Shown here in pieces: positions 1-8,200 of a DNA stretch of 9,141 nt; within the stretch, counting starts at the first letter, position 1, and every line of letters starts with the position of its first letter. The DNA comes from Clostridia bacterium (lineage in GTDB: Bacteria; Bacillota; Clostridia; Christensenellales; CAG-1252): assembly GCA_017615515.1 (NCBI GenBank), contig JAFZZX010000075.1:1-9141 (forward strand). The letters run 5' to 3'. Position numbers and translations under genes: made by a program. The notes beneath the pieces were generated by a model. The model saw nothing but the letters and a program-made list of their open reading frames with translations. It was not told where the DNA came from and did not search any database.

Positions 1-438
1 ATGAAGAAGAACAAGCCGTTCAAGGGCAATGCCTACGTTAACTATCATCGTTACTCGGGCGGCAGTGGACACGTGACCGGTTCGACGTACGATAAAAGAG
101 TCGTGCTGACCTTGAATCGCGTCGGTTACGACTATTATATCAATTACAAGTTGCCGAGTTACGTTCCCTACGACGAGGCGTTCATCGCGGGTGCCGTTTG
201 TATGAAAGAGGGTTTTTTGTTCGACTACGAGGGAAGACCGACCCCGATCGTAAAGAACGTCAGCTCCGAGTACTATAACAAAAGATCCGAGAAGTACGAC
301 GAACTGATGGCGGAGCTCAAAAAAGTCGAGATCGAAAACAAGGGATGGTTCAACAAGCCGGCGAAGAGCGCGTTTTTGCGCCTGCTCGATTCTGTGGAGC
401 TTGAGGTCGTCTCGAGCGGAAGAGATATAAAGTTTTAA
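1..438 (+). CDS. Small basic protein of unknown function (start at window edge)
   Basis: I do not recognise this 145-residue protein. It begins MKKNK, a typical bacterial start, but the ATG is the first base of the window, so the ribosome binding site cannot be seen and an upstream in-frame extension is possible. The first half is rich in Tyr, Gly and Lys and looks beta-prone (VVLTLNRVGYDYYINYKLP, about residues 34-52). Residues about 90-113 are charged and probably helical (KYDELMAELKKVEIENK region). There is a single Cys at residue 67, no signal peptide and no membrane segment, so it is probably cytoplasmic. It ends in TAA 18 bases before the helicase gene and is probably in the same operon. 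An accessory or nucleic-acid-binding role for the helicase is possible from its basic character, but that is only inference. Confidence 0.72.
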   Translation: MKKNKPFKGNAYVNYHRYSGGSGHVTGSTYDKRVVLTLNRVGYDYYINYKLPSYVPYDEAFIAGAVCMKEGFLFDYEGRPTPIVKNVSSEYYNKRSEKYDELMAELKKVEIENKGWFNKPAKSAFLRLLDSVELEVVSSGRDIKF

Positions 439-443
439 GGGAT

Positions 444-450
444 AGGGGAG
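444..450 (+). promoter_or_regulatory. Ribosome binding site of the SNF2-type ATPase gene
   Basis: AGGGGAG lies six bases before the ATG at 457, in the 18-base gap after the previous stop codon. It supports that ATG over the next in-frame one at residue 12 (base 490), which has no comparable purine-rich sequence in front. Confidence 0.8.
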
Positions 451-456
451 AAAGAT

Positions 457-3453
457 ATGGCGAAGTTTAACATCATACCGTCTAAGAATATGGAGTTCGC
501 GAAGAATACACGGGCAAACAATTCGGATTCCACGCAGGAAGAGAAAGATAAAAAGCAAAAAACCCCTACCGTCGAAGTTCCTCGCGTTTTGACGAGCGAC
601 AAGTTCAAAGAGGTCAAGTCGGTCGAGACCTTGGCTCGATACGACGATTTTGCTTATTTGCGGATCGACGCCACCGCTTATTCTCATACGAACGGGACGT
701 ACGGCATTCCCTATAAGCAGCCCGTACATAAAAACCCGGGAAAAGCAAGGATCCTTCCTTATCAAGAAGAGGCGGCGCATTTGTTCTTGGCGGATCTGCG
801 CGGGTTCGGCCTCTTGGCGGACTGCGTCGGCAGCGGCAAGACGTACGAGGCTTGCGTCGTCATCAGCGAACTTGCCGTGCGCGGTCTTGTGGAGAACCTC
901 CTGATCATCGTTCCGCACCCCTTGCTCGAAAAATGGAAAGGCGTGGTCGAAACGGAGTTCGGGTTCGGCAGAGGCAAACTTCGGATCATCGACGACTTGG
1001 GTTCCATTGTGGAAAGCACCAAGACCTCGAAAGGATACCGCAAACCGATCGGTGCCTATTTGATGGACTACGAAGCGTTCGATCGTTCGTCGGACAACGA
1101 GATCAAGAACAATCTTTTCGATTTGATCGTGGTCGACGAAGCGCATAACCTTTGCGAACAGTCCGAGGAGGGCAAAGAATCGATGTATCGTCTGTCCCTG
1201 ATGATGCAGACCAAAAAGGAGGAAGATAAACCTTTCTGTCTTCTGTTAACGGCGACGCCGCATACCGGCAACCTTGCCAATATGTTCAACCTCTGGTACT
1301 TCATTCGTCGAAAGGGCGGCATTCCCGAGTGCTTTAAGAAAGACGGCAGACCGACCGAAAAAGCCAAGGCGGAGTATCAAAAGGAGAAAAACTACTATAC
1401 CGATACGGTTTGTAAGGGCGCAACGACGGTCGCGGAGTACGTGGCGCGGGCGGAATGCGAGTTCCTCGAAGGCATGCACGACGAAGGAAGCGCCATCCGC
1501 GACAAGTTCCTTTCGGCGTTCACGGTGGTGGTCACCAAAGACGGCAGGACGAGGTCGATCCAAAAGCCGCAATTGACCTACGAACAGTACAAGAAGCTCA
1601 AGGAATGCGAGAAGAAAGCGCGCGCGCAACAATTCCTTTCCTTGCCCGAGAACGAGGATATCAAGGTGCAGGTCACCGATGCGGTCAACCGCTTCTATAC
1701 CAATACCGTGATGCGCTCTATTATGGTTCGCAGAAGAAACGACTTTCAGGTGAAGCGTAATGCTTTCAGCTATTTCTTCCTGCCCATCGATAAAAAGGTG
1801 CCGATCAAGCCGGCGTCCTTATTGTTGGACGAGTTGCCGGTCTTTATGATGGATAACGTGCCTTTCTACAACTATAACGAGATCGCGGATTTCTTTTCGG
1901 ACGAGAACGCGGAGACGCGCGAGGCGTTGTTCGAAGGGAACGCGCATTTCCGCAAAAAGGACAGCGCGGGTTCGGCCGGTTTCTCCGATTACTACTACGA
2001 ACTGTTGAAGTCGCTTGCGGTCAACCTTCGGAAAAGCGATTACGTCCGCGCCATTCAGGTGGAATGCGGTGAAGCGAACGAGGAAGAAGCGATCTTCATC
2101 GCACAATGCAAATGCTTTATCACCTTGCTCAGAGAGATTCGCAATCGAAAGACGAGCCATCGCGTGATCACCTTCTTCGACTATAAGAAGAACGATTTTA
2201 TCATTATGAAAAAGGAGAAACCCGCTTGGGAGAAACTTCGTGAGTATATAAAAGACAACGCTCCCGACCTTTATAATGATATCATCGAAGGCAAGTCTAC
2301 GGGGCGGGCGGCGGATCGCGCGAGCGTGAACGCGGAGAACAACGCGGCGCTTCGTGCTTACAGCGAGAACGAGAACGGGATCCTCTTTGCCGAGGATCAA
2401 TCCTTTACCGAAGGCCTCGACCTGCAAAACGGAAACGTGGTCGTCAACTTCGAGGTCCCCATCGATCCGTTGACCGTGGATCAGAGGATCGGTCGCGTGT
2501 ACAGAATGGGGCAGGCGGAGGAAAGCGTCGAAGTGTATTCTTTTGCGAATATGACTTCGTTGGACGGCTACTGCCTCGCTTATTTCTCTAGGATCGGTAT
2601 TCTGAGCGACGTCGACGGCGACGCGACCATCCTTTCGGGTTGCAACAGCGACAATATGTTGGTTTTGCGCTGTCCGACCTGTCATGACGTTTCGCTGATG
2701 CCCGAAAGCGACTACGAGGAGAGCCTACCGATCTGCGATATTTGCGGTTGCAAGATGACTCCGGGGACCTGTCGCTGTGAAGACGGCACCGTCAAGCCGT
2801 ATTTCTTCTGTAAGGAAAACAAGAATCATCGTCAGGAGATCGATGAGAAGAACCCCCTCCGTTGCGAGTTGTGCGACGATAAGTCGGTGCGCGATATCCT
2901 CGTGATCAACGAATTCGTCTGCGACCTCGATCCGACCCATAGGCTGCGTAGGGAAAAGGAAAACGGATTCGATTACCGTTGTATGGCGAAAGCGCAGAAT
3001 AAGATGTTTCGTCGAGAGGCGCAAGGGGACGTTTACGTCGAATGCAGAAAACTCTGCGCGATCAAAAATTGTCCGCAAAAGAGACCCGACGATTGCTTGA
3101 TCAAAAAGGACACCGAAGACTTCGAGGCGATCCCCCTCTGTACGGTTTGCAGACACAGAGATACCTGCAATTGTCGAGCGGATCTTCCCGTTGGGGAAAG
3201 CTGCGTGAATTGCGATTTTACGGCGCGCAGCCTGTGCGGGAAATATCCCTACTCGATCAACTTCGGTCCGGATTACAAGTCCGCTCAATGCCCGCTGTGC
3301 GGCGAGGGCAGGTTGAGACCGGTCAAACAAAACTCCTTCGAGACCTTCATTCGCGGCAGATACGAACACGACAATCGTTTCGCGGATAACTTCCTGATCG
3401 AGACGAAAAACACGCTCATGATCAAGGCGATCTTGAAGTTTAACGACGATTGA
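457..3453 (+). CDS. SNF2/HepA-type DEAH ATPase with cysteine-rich C-terminal tail
   Basis: A 998-residue superfamily 2 ATPase, predicted to use ATP to translocate on or remodel nucleic acid or protein-DNA complexes in the cytoplasm. Visible motifs in order: Q-like ILPYQEEA (99-106); Walker A in GLLADCVGSGKT (118-129, Lys128), matching the SNF2 form LADExGLGKT with two changes; motif Ia LLIIVPHPLLEKW (148-160); DEAH (227-230); motif III LLLTATPHTGN (262-272), whose TATPH form resembles HepA/RapA and DISARM DrmD relatives; the SNF2 arginine block IMVRRRNDF (422-430); motif IV region HRVITFFDY (568-576); motif V FTEGLDLQ (650-657); motif VI QRIGRVYRMGQ (676-686). All key catalytic residues are present. 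Residues about 1-60 are charged and low in complexity. From 739 to 948 there are 25 cysteines, probably metal knuckles. Known relatives act in transcription recycling or phage defence; which applies here cannot be told. Confidence 0.96.
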   Translation: MAKFNIIPSKNMEFAKNTRANNSDSTQEEKDKKQKTPTVEVPRVLTSDKFKEVKSVETLARYDDFAYLRIDATAYSHTNGTYGIPYKQPVHKNPGKARILPYQEEAAHLFLADLRGFGLLADCVGSGKTYEACVVISELAVRGLVENLLIIVPHPLLEKWKGVVETEFGFGRGKLRIIDDLGSIVESTKTSKGYRKPIGAYLMDYEAFDRSSDNEIKNNLFDLIVVDEAHNLCEQSEEGKESMYRLSLMMQTKKEEDKPFCLLLTATPHTGNLANMFNLWYFIRRKGGIPECFKKDGRPTEKAKAEYQKEKNYYTDTVCKGATTVAEYVARAECEFLEGMHDEGSAIRDKFLSAFTVVVTKDGRTRSIQKPQLTYEQYKKLKECEKKARAQQFLSLPENEDIKVQVTDAVNRFYTNTVMRSIMVRRRNDFQVKRNAFSYFFLPIDKKVPIKPASLLLDELPVFMMDNVPFYNYNEIADFFSDENAETREALFEGNAHFRKKDSAGSAGFSDYYYELLKSLAVNLRKSDYVRAIQVECGEANEEEAIFIAQCKCFITLLREIRNRKTSHRVITFFDYKKNDFIIMKKEKPAWEKLREYIKDNAPDLYNDIIEGKSTGRAADRASVNAENNAALRAYSENENGILFAEDQSFTEGLDLQNGNVVVNFEVPIDPLTVDQRIGRVYRMGQAEESVEVYSFANMTSLDGYCLAYFSRIGILSDVDGDATILSGCNSDNMLVLRCPTCHDVSLMPESDYEESLPICDICGCKMTPGTCRCEDGTVKPYFFCKENKNHRQEIDEKNPLRCELCDDKSVRDILVINEFVCDLDPTHRLRREKENGFDYRCMAKAQNKMFRREAQGDVYVECRKLCAIKNCPQKRPDDCLIKKDTEDFEAIPLCTVCRHRDTCNCRADLPVGESCVNCDFTARSLCGKYPYSINFGPDYKSAQCPLCGEGRLRPVKQNSFETFIRGRYEHDNRFADNFLIETKNTLMIKAILKFNDD
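751..2526 (+). other. Two-lobed SF2 helicase core within the ATPase gene
   Basis: Residues about 99-690. Lobe 1 runs from the Q-like motif to TATP (residue 268); lobe 2 from about 567 to the arginine-finger motif at 676-686. The roughly 300 residues between motif III and motif IV contain the SNF2 arginine block at 422-430. After it comes a segment (about 436-565) that I cannot match to a known SNF2 element: it is aromatic-rich and ends in a helical, cysteine-bearing stretch near 550. Lobe 2 is compact before motif V, with only about 75 residues between motifs IV and V. Confidence 0.88.
2671..3300 (+). other. Cysteine-rich, probably metal-binding tail of the ATPase
   Basis: Residues 739-948 hold 25 cysteines, against about ten in the preceding 738 residues. 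Pairs with CxxC spacing are at 739/742, 760/763, 803/806, 895/898, 916/919 and 945/948. Closer pairs (CxC) occur at 763/765, 772/774 and 904/906. Two units share a C-x5-H arrangement (C785/H791 and C822/H828). The pattern suggests several zinc ribbons or knuckles in a row, usable for binding DNA, RNA or protein. An iron-sulphur cluster is a less likely alternative for part of it. No exact domain family is recognised. Confidence 0.75.
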
Positions 3454-3454
3454 T

Positions 3455-3461
3455 AAGGGGA
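3455..3461 (+). promoter_or_regulatory. Ribosome binding site of the second cysteine-rich gene
   Basis: AAGGGGA starts just after the helicase stop codon and lies seven bases before the ATG at 3469. It decides the start: the nearer ATG at 3461 is followed by only one sense codon and then a stop. Confidence 0.78.
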
Positions 3462-3468
3462 TGAGATA

Positions 3469-5217
3469 ATGGCAAAGATATACTATTCTGTTCACGAAGA
3501 TAAAGACATAGAGCTTTTCCCGATCATCAAAACGCTGATCCAATCCTTCGGTAGATCGTCAAGCGGGATGGTCTTTCCGTTCCGTACGGAAGGCAATTCG
3601 ATCGTCTACGTCGACGGCAACGACGAATACGTCTACTCGATCGGCAAGATGTCGGTGGCGCGGGAAGAGGAGAAGGTCTATATGGACCAAGCGGGTGCTT
3701 CTTGGTTTAAGCAGATGCGCGGCGACGGTGAACCCGAACCGCCGATCAAGGCGTCCAACCATTGGAAGATCCTGCTCCGAAAGCTCAGCGATTCTTTCTA
3801 TGAAAACAATTTCTTTTTCTCCTGCGACAACACGAGTGAAGAGGTCAACAATATCTCGGACGACAAGGTAAAAGCCAACGTCGAGAGCATTTTGGAGACC
3901 TTCTACCCTGAGGAGAAAGGAAAGTTCGTCTTGGAAGTCACGAACAAAAAGGCGCAATACGTCTATGCCGCGAGCCTGCGTTTCGAAGTAGGCAAGTTCG
4001 GCGCGCCGCAGCCCGTTCTCGGCAGGGTCTACTTCACTAAGAACCTGGACGATACGCTGGACCTCCTGAGCGTGGAAGACGCCAACAAGCTCGACAGAAG
4101 TTTGGAGGCGGTCCTCGGGAACAACGGGGGGAAAGACGAGAGCGCCGCCGATTCGGTGGATTCGACGCTCAACACCCTTTACGCGATCTTGAATAACCGC
4201 GAGCATCTCGAGCGAAATATCGTATTTAACGAGCAAAACGAGCGGGTCATCGAGAATATCGTGGATCCGAGCAAAGGGAATCGCGGCGACGAGCGGGCGA
4301 TGGAACAGGACGAGGAAGTGCAGATCGAGATCTCCAAAGCGACGGTCAACACCCTGTTTAAGATCAAGGTGAACGCCAAAACGGTGAATATCTATTTCAA
4401 CGACTTTACACATCGCAAGGACCCCGTCCTCTGTGCGGACATTCTGTTTGACAAGATCACCTTGCGTTGTCTAGTCTGCAAAAAGGAATTGATCCACAGC
4501 AGCATCGTCAATTACTTGGATAAGGCGGGGGAAGCGCGCAAAGCCGAGCTTTTGTTTGACGGAAATAAAATAAAATTGCGCGATCCGAGCACCCATAACG
4601 ATATCCCCTACGGCGAGGCGATCGAGGCGATCAAAGAGAGCGTCTTCCGCAAACATCTGTTGCGCGTGGCGTGCGAATCATGCGGCGGCAGGGGGAGCTG
4701 CGTCGGTTACGTCTGCGAGGGCAAGCAAATCGTGGTCAAGAATCTCGACGATCCCGATTCGAGCGAGCCGATCATTCGTTGCATGGATTGCGTCTTCCCC
4801 GAGAGTTTCATCGTGATCAACAACGAAGCCTATACGCCGAACAGCGTTTTCTACGACGTGAACGATCACAGTCTGCGTCTTGTGGAAGACAAAAACGGCG
4901 AGAGATGCACCTGCGAGATCTGCGGACGCGATTATTTCGAAAAACCCGAAAACGACCCCGGGGTCTGCGCCTTGTGCGCCTCGCTGTCTGATACGGATCC
5001 CGTGGCTTACGGCTACCAAAACGTTCTTTACCGTAAGCATAAAGGGTTCCTGCCGATCAGCACGAGATTGTCCGCCGCCACCAAGCGCTGTGCGGAAGAT
5101 CAATCCGTTATCGTTTTCAAGATCGGTGAAAAGTATTATGTCTTCGACAAGATCGATTCTCTCCTGAAGAATACGAGGACGCTGACGAAGACGGTTTCCG
5201 GCAAGCGAGGTAACTAA
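3469..5217 (+). CDS. Unknown protein with C-terminal CxxC zinc-knuckle region
   Basis: A 582-residue protein that I do not recognise. No signal peptide or membrane segment is visible, so it is probably cytoplasmic. The first 215 residues form a mixed alpha/beta region with only one Cys (119). Residues about 217-290 are acidic and polar (NNGGKDESAAD near the start, MEQDEEVQIEI near the end), likely a flexible linker containing a helix. From 290 on it becomes cysteine-rich, with CxxC pairs at 334/337, 402/405, 438/441, 482/485 and 500/503. CESCGGRG (402-409) fits the DnaJ CxxCxGxG zinc motif exactly, but only once, where DnaJ has four copies. The 402-441 and 482-503 pairs could each form a zinc ribbon. 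The gene starts 15 bases after the ATPase stop and probably works with it: both proteins end in metal-knuckle regions. Substrate recognition or complex assembly is inference. No enzyme motif was found. Confidence 0.92.
   Translation: MAKIYYSVHEDKDIELFPIIKTLIQSFGRSSSGMVFPFRTEGNSIVYVDGNDEYVYSIGKMSVAREEEKVYMDQAGASWFKQMRGDGEPEPPIKASNHWKILLRKLSDSFYENNFFFSCDNTSEEVNNISDDKVKANVESILETFYPEEKGKFVLEVTNKKAQYVYAASLRFEVGKFGAPQPVLGRVYFTKNLDDTLDLLSVEDANKLDRSLEAVLGNNGGKDESAADSVDSTLNTLYAILNNREHLERNIVFNEQNERVIENIVDPSKGNRGDERAMEQDEEVQIEISKATVNTLFKIKVNAKTVNIYFNDFTHRKDPVLCADILFDKITLRCLVCKKELIHSSIVNYLDKAGEARKAELLFDGNKIKLRDPSTHNDIPYGEAIEAIKESVFRKHLLRVACESCGGRGSCVGYVCEGKQIVVKNLDDPDSSEPIIRCMDCVFPESFIVINNEAYTPNSVFYDVNDHSLRLVEDKNGERCTCEICGRDYFEKPENDPGVCALCASLSDTDPVAYGYQNVLYRKHKGFLPISTRLSAATKRCAEDQSVIVFKIGEKYYVFDKIDSLLKNTRTLTKTVSGKRGN
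4468..4977 (+). other. CxxC-rich region, candidate zinc ribbons
   Basis: Residues 334-503 of the 582-residue protein hold five CxxC pairs plus single cysteines at 411, 416 and 480. Candidate four-ligand sets are 402/405 with 438/441, and 482/485 with 500/503. The 334/337 pair has no obvious partner nearby and may bind metal with residues from elsewhere in the protein. Cys411 and Cys416 fall between paired ligands and could offer an alternative arrangement. Confidence 0.68.
5207..5211 (+). promoter_or_regulatory. Ribosome binding site inside the end of the upstream gene
   Basis: GAGGT lies within the last codons of the 582-residue protein gene, six bases before the ATG at 5218. The upstream TAA (5215-5217) directly touches this ATG. 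This arrangement usually means translational coupling, where ribosomes finishing one gene restart on the next. Confidence 0.72.
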
Positions 5218-8200
5218 ATGGATAAAAAGACGATGGATTTTTACAATGGATTGGACGCATCTTCGAGGGATCATTCCAAGGTGACGAAACAGCATTTCGG
5301 CGATCGGAAATACGCGTTGATCACCGCGCTGATTTTTGCGCTGCTCGCGGACGCGTTCCTCCTCGTGGAGATGATCCTGACGACGGGGCAAGTCAAGTAT
5401 TACATCGCGCCGATCCTGATCGTCGCGGTGGACGCCGTCTTCCTCTGCATCGTACCGTTAGGCAACTTGAATCAAAGGTATATGAGCAAATATCCCGTGC
5501 TCTTCCTCTTGTCTACGATCGCTCTCGTGGTGGTGACGTTGATCATGCCGAGCCATGCGGAAGCGCGGAGCATGACCTATATCGCTCTCGGCGCTTTCGG
5601 ACTGACGCAGGCGCTGAAGGTCGTATGCGTTTTGATACTTTTCCGTATCGGCAAGCATCCCTCTTCCGCGAAAGGGCTCACCGCCAATGCGATCATCGTC
5701 GTCTGCATATTGCTGTTTGGTTTGGCGGCGTACGGTTCTTGGAGTATCAAGGTCGGCGTGATGGGGCAAAACGTCTCTGTCGTCGACGAGAATTGCACGC
5801 TGATCTATCGCCTGACCGAGGGCGACGAATACGAGATCGTCGGATCCTTCGGCGACGGCAACGTGATCAACGTGCCCGCGACCTTTAACGGAAAACCCGT
5901 TCGCGCGCTCGATTGCATGCTGCTCGACGGCTCGATTGACAAGATCAAGGTGGCGAACAAGGATTTCCGCTTCGAGAACGCGACGGCGGCGGGCGAGATC
6001 AACGAGGATCTCGTGATCGAAGTCACCAAGAGCAATATCGACGAGATCAGGCTCGGATTGTTCCGCGATAGCTGGAATACGTCGGGAAATAAGACGAGCG
6101 CGGCGGAGCTGTTCGGCAGAGTGGCTCCCGTCGACCTCGAAGAGGGCGAAACCTACTTTAACGTTTCGTACGAGAGCGAGATGACGGGGCGGTCGATCGG
6201 CTATATCCCCACGATCTATAAAAAGGGCGGCGCCGAGATCACGCTGGATGATCTCAAGGAGAAACTCGATCCTGAGAAGAAGAAGCTTCTCGAGCATTCC
6301 AACGTCAAAGATCAAGGCGACCTGGCGTATTGCTACGACAATAACGACGGAATGATCCTTGCAAAAGGGGAAGCGGGCGAAAACGATTTTGCCCTCGCTC
6401 TCGAGAAGATCTATCGTTTCTCGATCGGACAAAGCGCCGCTTCGTATTGCGGCAACGACAAGAAATGGGCGCCGACGGAGAGCGACCGCGTCAGTTATTC
6501 CATCGCTTCTGACTTGGTCGCCGTTTTCGATCGCTTGCCCGAAAGAAACGGCTTTAACGTAGTATGGAAAATGCGCGTCGAAGACGGTGAGGATCACGTC
6601 GTAGAGGGCGGTGCGGACTTCCGCGCTTTCGCCGAAGGGGAGATCGCTTCTTCTTTTGAACTCGAACCGTTGTGGGAGATCGTACCCCCTTCCATTGAGC
6701 GCGTGGACGCGCCCGCCGTTACGATCACTTACGGTCAAAACGCGAATCTTGCGATCCTTACGAGTTGTGCTTTCCCCGTGCAATACACCTTGAAGAAGGG
6801 GAATACGACGTTGAACGTCAAGCAACTCGAACCCGGCAATTGGACCTTTGCGATGGAAGGCAAGCGGCCTCTCGACAGCGGGACCTACACCCTTTCGATG
6901 GCGGCGAATCCGGGCGAGGCGCTGACTTCGTTGGGGCTCTCGGAGAGCGTCACGCAGGACTATACCTTTACGGTCAACAAAAAGACGCTCCGTCTGAACT
7001 GGACGTTGCCGATGGGACAATTTACGAATGCGGCGCAACCCGTCACGGTCGCGTACGAGGAGGCGGATCGCGTCGGCGACGACGTGATCGAGATCACCAA
7101 GGACCGTGAATCCGCGACCAATGCGGGCGTCTACGCCGTCACGGCGTCGATGGATACCGAATCATCGAAGAAGTATATCTTCGTCGGATCGGGCGTGAAC
7201 GCAAACAAACAGACTTTCTCGATTGAGAAAAAGCAGATCGTCGTCGATTGGGACGACCTTTCCTACGTCTACAACGGCACAAAACAAGCGCCGATCGCTT
7301 CGACAGAAGTCTTCAACGTGTCGGAGTATTTGGTCGTGACGGGCGCCGAGAGCCACGCGGGCAACTACGAGGCGGTCGCGGTCGCTTCGGAGCGGGACGA
7401 GAACGACAACGGCGTAACGATCACGCCCGAAAACTACGAGATCGTCCAAAACGGCACCAAAGCCTACGTGATCGCGAAGAAGACCGTGACGGTGGGCGTT
7501 TGGTCGCGTTCGGTATTCATCTACGACGGCAAGCCCTTCTCCGTCAATGCGGAAGAACTGGTCGGCTATGTCGACGGGGAGGAAGAGGTCTCGCTCGACG
7601 ACCTCGTTTACCAAGATAACGAGGAGACCGCGGCGGGGGACTACACCTTGTCCGCCACTTTCAAATACGGCAGTAATTATACCTTCGGCGAAGGGGAAGC
7701 TGCCGTCGTCACGAAGGACTTTACGATCGAACCCAAGGAGATCGGCTACGAATGGGGAACGTCGGTTTTTGACTATAATAAGTCCCTACAATGCCCCATT
7801 GCGGTCGCGCTCGAAAAGGATCTGTGCGACAATGACGAGTGTGGGTTCCTATTCGAAGGCGCGGCGACCGATGCGGGCGAATACGACGCCGAGATCGTCG
7901 GCGTGACCAACGCCAATTACAAACTCGCGGTCGGCACGCACGTCCTGCATTACACGATCAATAAGATCAAGCGCGCGTCGCTCTCGCTCTCCTATGCGGA
8001 TCGCACCTACGGCGACGAGGCTCCGACCCCCGTCGTCAGCGGCAACGAGGAAGAGGGCACGCCGAGCTATGCCTATCGCGTCGACGAGGACGAAGCGCCG
8101 TTCGGGGCGGCTGTCCCGATCGAGGCGGGCTCCTACGTCGTGCGCTTGACGACCGCGGAATCCAAGAATTATCTCGAAACCACCGCGGAAAAGCATTATA

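Noticed and set aside
439..456. Promoter or terminator between genes
   Set aside because: The gaps are 18, 15 and 0 bases. They hold only ribosome binding sites, with no hairpin followed by a T-run and no room for a promoter. Promoters inside coding sequence cannot be judged by eye.
457..3453. Assignment of the ATPase to DISARM (DrmD) or to RapA/HepA itself
   Set aside because: The TATPH form of motif III and the overall motif order are similar, but the cysteine-rich tail differs and no DISARM partner (methylase, DrmB, DrmC) is in the window.
3461..3469. ATG at 3461 as a start or tiny upstream reading frame
   Set aside because: It reads ATG-AGA-TAA and ends at once. It overlaps the ribosome binding site of the following gene, and no role can be supported.
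1819..4413. Minus-strand open frames of 270-290 codons (1819-2685, 2725-3543, 3559-4413) that could look like an antisense operon
   Set aside because: They lie opposite the helicase and the 582-residue protein, whose motifs and ribosome binding sites prove the plus strand. The last two also cross gene boundaries on the coding strand.
5458..7038. Long open frame on the minus strand (526 codons) opposite the surface-protein gene
   Set aside because: Its product is rich in Arg, Asp, Val and Leu with no domain pattern, and lies wholly over a plus-strand gene with clear membrane and repeat structure. It arises from codon bias (many GAC, ATC, GCG codons) that removes stops on the opposite strand.
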